A model generated the notes under the pieces. It had not been told where the DNA came from and did not search any database. It saw nothing but the letters and a program-made list of their open reading frames with translations. From assembly GCA_022794015.1 (NCBI GenBank), contig JAAWDZ010000060.1, positions 31,009-95,008 on the forward strand: a stretch of 64,000 nucleotides of DNA. Direction: 5' to 3'. The translations under genes and the position numbers were made by a program. Below, in pieces: positions 19,288-29,220 of the stretch; positions within the stretch are counted from its first letter, which is position 1, and each line of letters starts with the position of its first letter. Source of the stretch: Eubacterium sp. GTDB lineage: Bacteria; Bacillota; Clostridia; Lachnospirales; Lachnospiraceae.

Positions 19288-21321
19288 ATGAAAAAAGCAG
19301 ACGTTGGCGTGGCACTGTATTTACTCGCAGCAGTAATCTTTTTCATTGTACCGATTCCCCCTTTATTACTGTCTGCTATGCAGGCAGTCAATATCGCTCT
19401 TGGACTGATTATTATGTTTAACGCACTGTTTGCGAGGGAAGTGCTGGATATGTCATTTTTCCCTACGCTGCTGCTGTTCACGACGATTTTTCGTATCTCT
19501 TTAAACGTTTCTTCTACGCGCGCTATATTAACTTCCGGTGATCCGGGTAATGTAGTAAGAGTATTCGGTTCTTTTGTGGGCGGCAATGATCTGATTATTG
19601 GTGCGATAGTATTTATTATTCTGGTTATTATTCAGTTTGTCGTTATTAATAAAGGTTCGGAACGTGTTGCAGAAGTAACTGCAAGGTTTACTTTAGATGC
19701 AATGCCCGGCAAACAGATGGCGATTGATGCAGATTTAAATACAGGAACTATTTCAGAAAAAGAGGCCAGGGAACGTCGTAATAAAATTCAGGCGGAATCA
19801 AGTTTCTTTGGTAATATGGACGGTGCTACAAAATACGTAAAAGGAGACGCTACGGCAGGATTGATTATTACGTTTGTCAATCTGATTGGTGGAACTGCAA
19901 TGGGAATGCTGCGTCAGGAACTTGCATTTGGCGATGCAATTTCGCAGTTTGGCCTTCTGACTATCGGAGATGGGCTCTGCAGTCAGATTCCGTCTCTTTT
20001 GATTTCTCTTGCAACAGGTATTCTGGTTACAAAAGCATCGAACGAGGCAGATGTTGGCTCAATTCTTGTCAAACAGCTTTTTGGGATACCGAAGGTACTT
20101 TATATTGTGGGCGCTACTATGTGCTTTTTGGGGCTGGCCACCCCGTTCGAGTGGTATTTATTTGTAGGCCTGGGCACAGCGTTTCTGCTTGCCGGAAGGA
20201 GCATATCCAAGCATATCGGCATAGAACAGATTGAAGATGAAGCAGGTATGGAAGAGGTGGAAGCAGAAGAAATCCGCAAACCGGAGAATGTGGTATCGCT
20301 GTTGCAGGTAGATCCGATTGAACTGGAATTTGGCTACGGAATTATTCCGCTTGCAGATGTAAACCAGGGAGGCGATTTGCTTGACCGTGTCGTTATGATT
20401 CGAAGACAGATAGCATTAGAGCTGGGAACGGTAGTTCCAATCATTCGTCTGCGAGATAATATTCAGCTTAATCCAAATCAGTACATAATTAAAATCAAAG
20501 GAATACAGATTACGGAAGGGGAAATCCTTTTCGATCATTATATGGCAATGAATCCGGGCTATGTGGAAGAAGAAATTACCGGAATACCGACATTTGAACC
20601 TTCTTTCCATCTGCCGGCTATCTGGATTACAGAAGGACAGAGAGAACGTGCGGAGAGCCTGGGATATACGGTTGTAGATCCGCCGTCTATTATTGCAACC
20701 CATCTGACTGAAATGATACGTACGCATATTGACGAGCTTTTGACAAGGCAGGACGTACAGAATCTGGTGAACAATTTAAAAGAAACCAATCCGGTATTGG
20801 TAGAGGAGCTGGTACCAAAGCTGCTTGGTCTGGGAGAGATTCAGAAAGTGCTGCAAAATCTTTTAAAAGAGGGTATTTCTATTCGGGATTTGCTTTCTAT
20901 ATTTGAAACACTGGCAGATCATGCTGCAACAACGAGAGATACAGACGTGCTGACAGAATATGTAAGGCAGAGCTTAAAACGTGCAATTTCAGGCAAATAT
21001 TTTGCTCCTGGCGAGGTGACCAGCGTGATTACGCTGGATCCCAAGACGGAACAGGATATTATGGCCTCTATTAAGCAGACGGAACAGGGAGCATACCTGA
21101 CGTTAGATCCGGAGCGCACAAAGGCCATTATAGCTTCTGTGGAAACGGAAGTGGCAAAGCTTGAAAATCTGGGCAAAAATGCCATTATAATAACATCTCC
21201 GATCGTGAGAATGTATTTTAAGAAGCTTACGTCGGATTATTTCAGGGATTTGATTGTAATTTCGTATAATGAAGTCGAATCGAATATTGAATTACAATCG
21301 GTTGGGATGGTGACAGGATAA
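19288..21321 (+). CDS. flhA: Flagellar biosynthesis protein FlhA
   Basis: FPTLLLFTTIFRISLNVSSTRAIL; KGSERVAEVTARFTLDAMPGKQMAIDADLNTG. Confidence 0.98.
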   Translation: MKKADVGVALYLLAAVIFFIVPIPPLLLSAMQAVNIALGLIIMFNALFAREVLDMSFFPTLLLFTTIFRISLNVSSTRAILTSGDPGNVVRVFGSFVGGNDLIIGAIVFIILVIIQFVVINKGSERVAEVTARFTLDAMPGKQMAIDADLNTGTISEKEARERRNKIQAESSFFGNMDGATKYVKGDATAGLIITFVNLIGGTAMGMLRQELAFGDAISQFGLLTIGDGLCSQIPSLLISLATGILVTKASNEADVGSILVKQLFGIPKVLYIVGATMCFLGLATPFEWYLFVGLGTAFLLAGRSISKHIGIEQIEDEAGMEEVEAEEIRKPENVVSLLQVDPIELEFGYGIIPLADVNQGGDLLDRVVMIRRQIALELGTVVPIIRLRDNIQLNPNQYIIKIKGIQITEGEILFDHYMAMNPGYVEEEITGIPTFEPSFHLPAIWITEGQRERAESLGYTVVDPPSIIATHLTEMIRTHIDELLTRQDVQNLVNNLKETNPVLVEELVPKLLGLGEIQKVLQNLLKEGISIRDLLSIFETLADHAATTRDTDVLTEYVRQSLKRAISGKYFAPGEVTSVITLDPKTEQDIMASIKQTEQGAYLTLDPERTKAIIASVETEVAKLENLGKNAIIITSPIVRMYFKKLTSDYFRDLIVISYNEVESNIELQSVGMVTG

Positions 21322-22643
21322 TGACAATTAAGAAATTTCAGGGAAAAACGCAGGAAGAGGCCATTGCAAAAGCAAAAGCAGAACTGGGTGAAGATGCGGT
21401 AGTGATGAATGTAAAGGAAGTCAGGCCCAAGGGAATTTTCCAGTCGTTTAAGAGGCCTTCGTTTGAGGTTACGGCAGCAACGGAGGAAAAAGAAAAGCGT
21501 GTAGATTCCGGTGTGGCTTTAAAAAATTTACAGAAGATGCACGAAACCATAAACATGGCAGCTGATGAACCGATTCAGCTGCCTCCGCCGGTATCACAGC
21601 CAGGGCATACTGTGGAAACCATGCAGCCTCCTCGGTCCCCGGAAGATCAGGAAAAGGCCGCAGAGCAGAGCGCAATTGAATTTTTAAAGCGCAATGCAGG
21701 TCTTCTGAAAAAGGAAGATTCCGATGAGCGGGAGCGGATAGAGGAAAAGTTGGAGAATTTACAGAGTATACTGGAAAAACAACTTGCATCCGGCGCCGGA
21801 AAAAGTGCGGAGGAAAAAGAGTTTGCGAAAACGGATTCCAAAAAGAAAGAAAATCTGGCATTTATCAAAGTTTTGTATGAAACCCTGATTAATAACGGGG
21901 TAAATGAGAAATATGTCAATCAGATTATGGATGAGCTGGAAAAGGTGAACTGGAACGGCAACAGTGTGGATCAGATTCTTTCCAATGTTTATCAGAAAAT
22001 GATTCTCAAATTCGGGCGTCCCCGTGGCATTGATTTTTCCGGAAAGAGGCCAAAGGTTATTTTCTTTGTAGGCCCTACCGGAGTGGGTAAGACGACTACG
22101 GTTGCGAAGGTGGCTTCAAAATTAAAAGTGGAGCAGGGAAGGAGAATTGCTTTTCTTACAGCGGATACCTATCGGATTGCTGCTGCAGAGCAGCTTCGTA
22201 CGTATGCGAATATTCTGGACATTCCACTGACAATTATATATTCTGCGGGAGAATTAAATCAGAGTATTGAGCAGTTGGAAGATTATGATGCTATTTTGGT
22301 GGATACGGCTGGATTTTCCCATAAAAGCTCAAATCAGAAAGAGGATGTCAAATCCCTGATTCAGAATTTGGACAGTCATTACAACAGTGAAGTTTATCTG
22401 GTATTAAGCGCAACTACAAAATACAGGGATTTAATCGAAATATCGGATGTTTACAAAGAAATATCGGATTATAAAATTATTTTTACCAAATTGGATGAAA
22501 CGACAACCTATGGAAACATCCTGAATATTAAGCTGTATTCAGGAGCAGAAGTTTCATATATTACAAATGGACAAAATGTACCTGATGACCTTGAAATTTT
22601 CAATTCACAGAAGATGGTCAAGAGGTTGCTGGGAGGAAGTTAG
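21321..22643 (+). CDS. flhF: Flagellar SRP-like GTPase FlhF
   Basis: SRP-type GTPase: VIFFVGPTGVGKTTTVAKVASKL; FLTADTYRIAAAEQL; DAILVDTAGFSHKS. Confidence 0.96.
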   Translation: MTIKKFQGKTQEEAIAKAKAELGEDAVVMNVKEVRPKGIFQSFKRPSFEVTAATEEKEKRVDSGVALKNLQKMHETINMAADEPIQLPPPVSQPGHTVETMQPPRSPEDQEKAAEQSAIEFLKRNAGLLKKEDSDERERIEEKLENLQSILEKQLASGAGKSAEEKEFAKTDSKKKENLAFIKVLYETLINNGVNEKYVNQIMDELEKVNWNGNSVDQILSNVYQKMILKFGRPRGIDFSGKRPKVIFFVGPTGVGKTTTVAKVASKLKVEQGRRIAFLTADTYRIAAAEQLRTYANILDIPLTIIYSAGELNQSIEQLEDYDAILVDTAGFSHKSSNQKEDVKSLIQNLDSHYNSEVYLVLSATTKYRDLIEISDVYKEISDYKIIFTKLDETTTYGNILNIKLYSGAEVSYITNGQNVPDDLEIFNSQKMVKRLLGGS

Positions 22644-22646
22644 CCT

Positions 22647-23531
22647 ATGGATCAGGCAGAACGGCTTAGGAATGTAATTAAGCAAAAGAGCAAGGAAGCA
22701 CCACCGGAAAATGCCAGGGTTGTTACCGTTACCAGTGGAAAAGGCGGCGTCGGAAAGTCAAATGTAGCAGTGAATATGGCGGTCTGGCTTCAGAAAATGG
22801 GCAAGAGGGTAATTATTTTTGATGCTGATCTTGGGCTGGCGAATGTTGAGGTTATGCTGGGAATCGTCCCGCAATATAATTTAAGTGATTTGATATACAG
22901 AGGTAAAAGCATAAGGGAAATTATTACGCCGGGGCCAATGGATATCGGTTTGATATCCGGTGGTTTGGGGATCCCCGGTCTGAATAATCTTACCAGGGAT
23001 CAGATTGTTTATCTGGCGCACAGCCTTTCAGAGCTGAATGAACTGGCCGATGTTATCATTATTGATACAGGCGCAGGCATTTCGGACAGCGTCCTGGAGT
23101 TTGTTATGGCAAGTCCGGAGGTTTTAATTATCAGTACGCCGGAACCAAGCTCGCTTACGGATTCTTATTCTCTTGTGAAAGCGCTTTACCGAAATCCGAT
23201 TTTTTTGAAGGACAGTGTAAAAATTAATATAGTTGCTAATAAGGTAAACAGTGTAGAAGAAGGAAATGCGGTGTTTTCAAAACTGGATTCTGTCGTTTCA
23301 CAGTTTCTGAAGGGAAACATCTATTTTTTGGGGATGATACCGCAGGACAGGGAGATGGAAAATGCAGTCCGCGGTCAGAAGGTTATTTCCATAGAAAAAC
23401 CAAATGCCGCATCTTCCAAAGCGTTTAAGGTGCTGACAAATAATTATTTCAATCATAAGAATGAGACGGTATCCATACACGGGGGAATAACCCAGATGAT
23501 CATTAATTTTTTGTCAAAATTAGGAAGTTAA
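22647..23531 (+). CDS. flhG: MinD/ParA-like ATPase FlhG (YlxH)
   Basis: VVTVTSGKGGVGKSNVAVNMAVWL; FDADLGLANVEVMLGI. Confidence 0.95.
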   Translation: MDQAERLRNVIKQKSKEAPPENARVVTVTSGKGGVGKSNVAVNMAVWLQKMGKRVIIFDADLGLANVEVMLGIVPQYNLSDLIYRGKSIREIITPGPMDIGLISGGLGIPGLNNLTRDQIVYLAHSLSELNELADVIIIDTGAGISDSVLEFVMASPEVLIISTPEPSSLTDSYSLVKALYRNPIFLKDSVKINIVANKVNSVEEGNAVFSKLDSVVSQFLKGNIYFLGMIPQDREMENAVRGQKVISIEKPNAASSKAFKVLTNNYFNHKNETVSIHGGITQMIINFLSKLGS

Positions 23532-23544
23532 GGAGGAGAAAGTA

Positions 23545-24282
23545 ATGGTTGCAAATGTACTTCATTTGGGCGACAAGACAGATATCCGCATGGTACAGCA
23601 GGCGGAGCGGGAAACGCAGACAGGGCTTTCGGCTCATATATACAAAAGCCAGGTACACGATATTACGCCGGACGGAGGAATAGAGGTTACCATGCCGATC
23701 GAGCAGGGGAAGGTTGTTCTGCTTTCCTTAGGCCTTCGATATGAATTTGTTTTTTATACGAATGCCGGGCTGTATCACGCAACGGGACGTATTAAAGAGC
23801 GTTACAAGAAAGATAATATCTATGTATTTTTGATAGAACTGCAGTCTCAGATGGAAAAATTCCAGCGAAGGGAATATTATCGCTATCCATGCTTAATTGA
23901 CGTCAAGTTTTATCCGATTTCCGCACAGGACGCTAAAATGATGCCGTCGGATCGGATTTTACAGATGTTTAGGGAGAGCGGGGAAGCGAAAAACGCCCAG
24001 AAGGATGCTATGCTTTTAGATTTAAGCGGCGGCGGCGCCAGGTTTATCGGAAAGGAAAAACTGGAAACAGACAGTTATATTCTTATGGTAATCCGTCTGA
24101 CCAGCAGCAGTATGGATAAACAGTATTTTATCAAATGTCATGTATTGGCGTCTGAGGAAGCTGAAAACCGCTGGGGCAAGATTGAAACGCGTGTGCAGTT
24201 TATTTTCCATGATAACCGGATGCAGGAAGAAATTATCCGCTATATATTTGAAGAAGAAAGAAAAGTACGCAAGAAGAGCTGA
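23545..24282 (+). CDS. PilZ-domain flagellar brake protein (YcgR-like)
   Basis: N-terminal YcgR-like half, FQRREYYRYPCLIDVKF (RxxxR) then DLSGGGARF, a PilZ c-di-GMP motif. Confidence 0.88.
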   Translation: MVANVLHLGDKTDIRMVQQAERETQTGLSAHIYKSQVHDITPDGGIEVTMPIEQGKVVLLSLGLRYEFVFYTNAGLYHATGRIKERYKKDNIYVFLIELQSQMEKFQRREYYRYPCLIDVKFYPISAQDAKMMPSDRILQMFRESGEAKNAQKDAMLLDLSGGGARFIGKEKLETDSYILMVIRLTSSSMDKQYFIKCHVLASEEAENRWGKIETRVQFIFHDNRMQEEIIRYIFEEERKVRKKS

Positions 24283-24316
24283 TAGTTTTTGCATAAGACA
24301 GGAGATGGAGGGAAGA

Positions 24317-24937
24317 ATGGGTAAATTTACATTGCAGGAAGTCAACACAATGTATGTTGACGTTTTAAAAGAAATTGGAAATATCGGGGCAGGAAACGCG
24401 ACCACGGCAATTGCGTCTATGCTGGGAATAAGACTTGATATGAGCGTACCGAAAGTGGAATTGCTTGAAGTTTCTCAGCTGGGTTCTGCAATCTGTCCGG
24501 AGGACGAAACAATTGTCGGTATTTTTCTGGAAGTCCAGTCAGACATAGAAGGCAGCATGATGTTTTTGCTGAAAATGGATTCCGCGCAGTTTTTGGTTAA
24601 CAAACTGATGGGAAGGGATGGAGATTTCAAGAAGGAATTTGATGAAATGGATTTATCTGCCTTAAAAGAGATTGGCAATATCATCGCCGCATCTTACCTG
24701 AATGCATTGTCAAGTCTGACAAATCTGGTTATTACACCGTCGATTCCTTATATTGCGGTAGATATGGCGGCGTCTATTTTAAGTGTGCCGGCAATTCAGT
24801 TTGGACAGTTTGGGGATCATGCTCTTTTGATTCAGACAGAGTTTGGGGATGATATTATGATTAACGGGTACTTTATTTTAATGCCCGAAGAGGATTCTTA
24901 TGATAAAATATTAACAGCGCTTGGTTTATCATTATAA
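24317..24937 (+). CDS. cheC: Chemotaxis phosphatase CheC
   Basis: LKEIGNIGAGNATTAIASML and LKEIGNIIAASYLNALSSL; start trimmed to ATG 24317 after GGAGGGAAGA. Confidence 0.93.
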   Translation: MGKFTLQEVNTMYVDVLKEIGNIGAGNATTAIASMLGIRLDMSVPKVELLEVSQLGSAICPEDETIVGIFLEVQSDIEGSMMFLLKMDSAQFLVNKLMGRDGDFKKEFDEMDLSALKEIGNIIAASYLNALSSLTNLVITPSIPYIAVDMAASILSVPAIQFGQFGDHALLIQTEFGDDIMINGYFILMPEEDSYDKILTALGLSL

Positions 24938-24947
24938 GGAGAGGAAA

Positions 24948-25433
24948 ATGAGCAAGGTTATAAAAGTAGGTATGGCGGATCTGAATATTTGTAAGTCGCC
25001 TGATATTATAACAACGCTGGGACTTGGTTCTTGCATAGGACTGACTTTATATGATCCGGTTACAAAAATCGGCGGTATGGTGCATTATATGCTGCCGGAC
25101 AGCACACAGATGAGAAACAACAGTAATATTGCAAAATTTGCAGATACAGGGATTGATGAGCTCTTAAAACAGGTATTGCGCGCAGGGGCAAACCGAACCC
25201 GTCTGGTTGCTAAGATAGCCGGCGGGGCTAAAATGTTTTCCGTCAGCGGCAGCTCAAATGTCAGCAATATTGGAGAGCGTAACGCACTTGCGGCGAAAGC
25301 AAAGTTAAGACAGTTAAGAATTCGGCTGATTGCTGAGGATACGGGCCTGAATTATGGACGTACGGTGGAATTGCATTGTGAAACAGGGGATTTTTATATT
25401 AAGGCAATCGGCAAGCCGCTGAAAAAAATATAA
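24948..25433 (+). CDS. cheD: Chemoreceptor glutamine deamidase CheD
   Basis: TLGLGSCIGLTLYDPVTKIGGMVHYMLP; KIAGGAKMF; start trimmed to ATG 24948. Confidence 0.95.
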   Translation: MSKVIKVGMADLNICKSPDIITTLGLGSCIGLTLYDPVTKIGGMVHYMLPDSTQMRNNSNIAKFADTGIDELLKQVLRAGANRTRLVAKIAGGAKMFSVSGSSNVSNIGERNALAAKAKLRQLRIRLIAEDTGLNYGRTVELHCETGDFYIKAIGKPLKKI

Positions 25434-25459
25434 AACCTCTGGTACTGGAGGAAGCAGGG

Positions 25460-25744
25460 ATGAATACAAAATCAATACCGGCATGTCTGGCGCTGGTTGG
25501 CGGGTTTGTGACATGTATTATATCGTTTATGCAGCATGTGGATACCGTAGTTTTTGCAAAGAGGTTTATCATTGTATGTATAATCTTTTTTGTAATTGGT
25601 ACAGTAGCGAGTGTAATTATTAATATGAATTTTAATGAAATGGCAGCAGAAGAGGAGGCAGATTCCAAGGAGGGAGATGCTTCTTTGGAAGATGACCAGA
25701 ATGAACCTGAGAGCGGTGACACCATCGAAGAAGAAGTACATTAA
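25460..25744 (+). CDS. Small two-TM protein of the flagellar operon, function unknown
   Basis: Two hydrophobic segments and an acidic tail, good RBS, between cheD and fliA. Confidence 0.75.
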   Translation: MNTKSIPACLALVGGFVTCIISFMQHVDTVVFAKRFIIVCIIFFVIGTVASVIINMNFNEMAAEEEADSKEGDASLEDDQNEPESGDTIEEEVH

Positions 25745-25771
25745 TATGGCATTTGGTAATGGGGGCTTGGA

Positions 25772-26536
25772 ATGAAGACAACGGAACGGGAAAAGTTATG
25801 GGAAACTTATCAGAAAAATCCGTCGCCGGAAATACGCGAGCAGATTATTTTAGAATATGCGCCATTGGTAAAAATCGTAGCGGGCAGGCTGAGTATGTAT
25901 CTGGGCTACAATGTGGAATATGATGATTTGGTGGGATATGGCATATTCGGGCTGATTGATGCGATCGATAAGTTTAATTCCCAAAAGGATGTAAAGTTTG
26001 AAACGTATGCAAGCCTCCGTATTCGTGGATCGATTCTGGATCAGATCCGGAAAATGGACTGGATTCCCAGGACAGTCAGGCAGAAACAAAAGAAACTGGA
26101 TGAAGCTGTGAAACGGATTGAGATGAGGACTGGCAAAAATGCCAGTGACGGGGATATTGCACAGGAACTGGACATATCGGAGGAAGAGCTTCTGGTATGG
26201 CAGTCGCAGCTGAAAATTACCAATGTCGTTTCTCTGAATGAATTTGTGGAACAGGGAAGCGAACCTGTGATGGATGCTCACAATAATTCCCATTTTATCC
26301 AGCCGGAGGAGAAAATCCAGGAAAACGAATTAAAAGAAGTTTTAACAGATACCCTGGAGACACTGACGGAAAAAGAACGAAGAGTGATTGAGCTTTATTA
26401 TTATGAAGAGCTGACATTAAAGGAGATCAGTAAAATTCTTGGGGTTTCTGAATCCAGAATTTCTCAGCTCCATACAAAGGCACTGATGAAGATGCGCAAG
26501 AAGATGGGGAATTATATGGATATTATAGTAGATTAG
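25772..26536 (+). CDS. fliA: RNA polymerase sigma-28 factor FliA/SigD
   Basis: LGYNVEYDDLVGYGIFGLIDAIDKF; RGSILDQIRKMDWIPRTVR; LKEISKILGVSESRISQLHTKAL. Confidence 0.96.
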   Translation: MKTTEREKLWETYQKNPSPEIREQIILEYAPLVKIVAGRLSMYLGYNVEYDDLVGYGIFGLIDAIDKFNSQKDVKFETYASLRIRGSILDQIRKMDWIPRTVRQKQKKLDEAVKRIEMRTGKNASDGDIAQELDISEEELLVWQSQLKITNVVSLNEFVEQGSEPVMDAHNNSHFIQPEEKIQENELKEVLTDTLETLTEKERRVIELYYYEELTLKEISKILGVSESRISQLHTKALMKMRKKMGNYMDIIVD

Positions 26537-26567
26537 AAGACTTGCCAGAGGAGAGGAGAGGGGAGGT

Positions 26568-28172
26568 TTGCATATGGAAAACAGAAACGGTTATTTCAGA
26601 CCAATGATAGAAGGTGACAGGCTGTGTCTTGAGATTTTTCCGGCAGAGGAAGGCGGGAAGGCGCTTGATGTCAGAGAAGTTGTTTCTTATCTGACCAGTG
26701 AGGGATATCATGAATATGATACAAAGTCAATCAGTCAGGCGGTTACGTCATCCGTACCGGAGCAGGTTTATGTCGGTAAAGCCAAAACAAAAGCCATCAA
26801 TGAGAAAGTGCTGATTGACTTGTCTTTGGATGCCATGCTGGTTCGCTGTACATTTTATCCGGCATCCATGGGCGGGCGTGCAATCACCAGAGAAGACATA
26901 CAGGATGCCTTACAGCACCAAAAGATCGTATACGGCATAGATGAGAATATGGTGGGACGTCTGCTGCAGTACAGGGAGTACTGTACGGAGTACCTGATTG
27001 GGAAAGGAACGCCACCGACGCTTGGCAGGGATGCCAAAATTGAGTATTATTTTTCCACCAGCAAGAGCTTAAAACCCAAACACAATGATGACGGTTCCGT
27101 GAATTATCATGATTTGAATGTGATCAGTAAGGTAGAAGCGGATCAGATGATTGCAAAGCTGATACCTGCAGTACCTGGCAAGGCGGGAAGGGATGTGCTG
27201 GGCGGTGAATTAAGGCCGAGGGATGTGAAAGAACTCAAATTTTCCTTTGCGAACAATATCCGGATATCGGAAGATGGAACCGAGCTGTATTCCGAAGTGA
27301 CCGGGCATGCATCTTTGGTACAGGGAAAGGTATTTGTTTCCAGTGTTTACGAAGTTCCGGCAGATGTAGACAATTCCGTCGGTGATATCAATTATCCGGG
27401 CAACGTATCCGTAAAAGGAAATGTGAAGAGCGGTTTTGTTATTTATGCGGATGGCGATATTCTGGTGGAAGGCGTTGTGGAAGGCGCAAAGCTTTATGCG
27501 GGCGGCCAGATTATCGTACAGCATGGAATTCATGGTATGGGCAAGGGAGTGCTTTCCGCCAAAGGAAATGTGATTGCCAAATTTATCGAAGGCGCAACAG
27601 TGAAATCCGGCGGCTATGTAGAAACAGAATCCATTATTCAGAGCAAGGTTTCCGCCAATACGGAGGTAAACGTCAGCGGCGGGAAAGGTTTTATCCGGGG
27701 CGGAAGTGTAAGGGCAGGCAATAAGGTGTCTGCGCGGATCATCGGTTCTGAAATGGGAACGGCTACGAGCGTAGAGGTTGGCGTAGAACCCGAAAAGCTG
27801 GAGCACTATCAGAATTTGCAGGAGCAGGCAAAGGAAATTGCAAAAAAAATCGAGCAGATCCGTCCGGTTCTGATCAATTACAGTGAAAAGCTAAAGGCAG
27901 GCGTAAAGCTGCCTCCGGATAAAGCACATTTTATGAAGACACAGGTGATGGCGCTTAAGACACTGCAGGGGCAGCTTGCGCCGCTCAATGAAGAAATAAA
28001 TTCCCTGCGTATGAATTTTGTAAGCGCAGTAAGGGCAAAAATAGAAGTACAAAGTGTAATCTATCCCGGAGTAAACATCAAGATTTCAGAACTGTCCATG
28101 ACAACGAAAACCGACAGGAAGTTTTGTCAGTTTTATAAAGCAGACGGAGAAATTAAAGTGGCAAATCTCTGA
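26568..28172 (+). CDS. FapA family protein (DUF342)
   Basis: Polymer-like central region GDINYPGNVSVKGNVKSGFVIYADGDILVEGVVEGAKLYAGGQIIV. Confidence 0.9.
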   Translation: MHMENRNGYFRPMIEGDRLCLEIFPAEEGGKALDVREVVSYLTSEGYHEYDTKSISQAVTSSVPEQVYVGKAKTKAINEKVLIDLSLDAMLVRCTFYPASMGGRAITREDIQDALQHQKIVYGIDENMVGRLLQYREYCTEYLIGKGTPPTLGRDAKIEYYFSTSKSLKPKHNDDGSVNYHDLNVISKVEADQMIAKLIPAVPGKAGRDVLGGELRPRDVKELKFSFANNIRISEDGTELYSEVTGHASLVQGKVFVSSVYEVPADVDNSVGDINYPGNVSVKGNVKSGFVIYADGDILVEGVVEGAKLYAGGQIIVQHGIHGMGKGVLSAKGNVIAKFIEGATVKSGGYVETESIIQSKVSANTEVNVSGGKGFIRGGSVRAGNKVSARIIGSEMGTATSVEVGVEPEKLEHYQNLQEQAKEIAKKIEQIRPVLINYSEKLKAGVKLPPDKAHFMKTQVMALKTLQGQLAPLNEEINSLRMNFVSAVRAKIEVQSVIYPGVNIKISELSMTTKTDRKFCQFYKADGEIKVANL

Positions 28173-28194
28173 GAAATGGTAAGGGGTGGTAAAA

Positions 28195-28512
28195 ATGGCA
28201 GTAGGACCGGTGACATTAAACGGGATGATTCCAAGGACGCAGGATATTGGAATGTTAAAGCAGCAGGAAGACAGCAAGCCCATGATAGATCAGCAGAATA
28301 TTCAGGCGCAGATTAAGACGCAGGAACACAGGCAGTTAAAGCAGGTCCATCAGGCAGACGACGCCGAGCAGCATGAGAAGCGGTACGATGCAAAGGAAAA
28401 AGGCAGCAATGAGTATAAAGGCCAGCAGAATAAAAAGAAAAAGCAGGAAGAGCAAAAGGACAATCAGGCCAGTTATACATGGGAAGGCGGCCGTTTTGAC
28501 ATGAAAATATAG
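28195..28512 (+). CDS. Small charged hypothetical protein of the flagellar operon
   Basis: MAVGPVTLNGMIPRTQDIGMLKQQEDSKP..., Q/K/E-rich; RBS aaggggtgg; start trimmed to 28195. Confidence 0.75.
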   Translation: MAVGPVTLNGMIPRTQDIGMLKQQEDSKPMIDQQNIQAQIKTQEHRQLKQVHQADDAEQHEKRYDAKEKGSNEYKGQQNKKKKQEEQKDNQASYTWEGGRFDMKI

Positions 28513-28524
28513 AGGAGATTAGAC

Positions 28525-29220
28525 ATGACAGGAATAGAGATTCTATTACTGGTAATCGGAGTAGTATTTTATGTTGCCAGTTTCTTTATTACGGAAAAAT
28601 TAGGTCCTGGTGAGCTAAATAAAATTGGAGAACTGAGTAATGATGAAATCCAGAAGGTAATGGAGCGTGAGCTTGAAAAGGCCGTCGGGGAAATTGAAGG
28701 TAAGGTAGAGGAAAAGGTAGAAGAGGCTCTTTTAAATTCCGAGCGCTCCATGGAAAAAGAATGTAATGAGAAAATAATGGCAATCAGTGAATTTTCGGAT
28801 ACTGTTTTAGAATCCATGAATAAAACGCATAATGAAATTATGTTTCTTTACAGTATGTTAAATGACAAACATACGGAACTGACAAAGCTTTCGGTGGAAA
28901 TGCAGGAGCTTTCAGTGGAGCTGGAAAGAAAAGATGAGAAAATCGCAACCCATCTGACCCAGAATGTACCTGTGAATAACGTAAAGATGGATTTCGTACA
29001 GGAAGAAGAAGAGCGGCCGATATTTAAGGAAGGGCTGGATGCTGAAATTTTGTCCGAAGCAGATTTTCCGGCAGATCCGGAAGAGGGCAATCACAATGCG
29101 GCAATTCTGGCATTGTATAAAGAAGGCAAGTCCAGCATTGATATTGCAAGAGAACTGGCCCTGGGACTTGGAGAAGTGCAATTGGTAATCGGACTGTATG
29201 AAGGGAAAAGGAAAAAGTGA
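28525..29220 (+). CDS. DUF6115-like membrane-anchored coiled-coil protein
   Basis: N-terminal TM, long coiled coil, C-terminal ILALYKEGKSSIDIARELALGLGEVQLVIGLY helix-turn-helix-like segment. Confidence 0.75.
   Translation: MTGIEILLLVIGVVFYVASFFITEKLGPGELNKIGELSNDEIQKVMERELEKAVGEIEGKVEEKVEEALLNSERSMEKECNEKIMAISEFSDTVLESMNKTHNEIMFLYSMLNDKHTELTKLSVEMQELSVELERKDEKIATHLTQNVPVNNVKMDFVQEEEERPIFKEGLDAEILSEADFPADPEEGNHNAAILALYKEGKSSIDIARELALGLGEVQLVIGLYEGKRKK

Noticed and set aside
27210-27806. 198-aa minus-strand ORF
   Set aside because: Antisense to the FapA-family gene; composition typical of a shadow frame.
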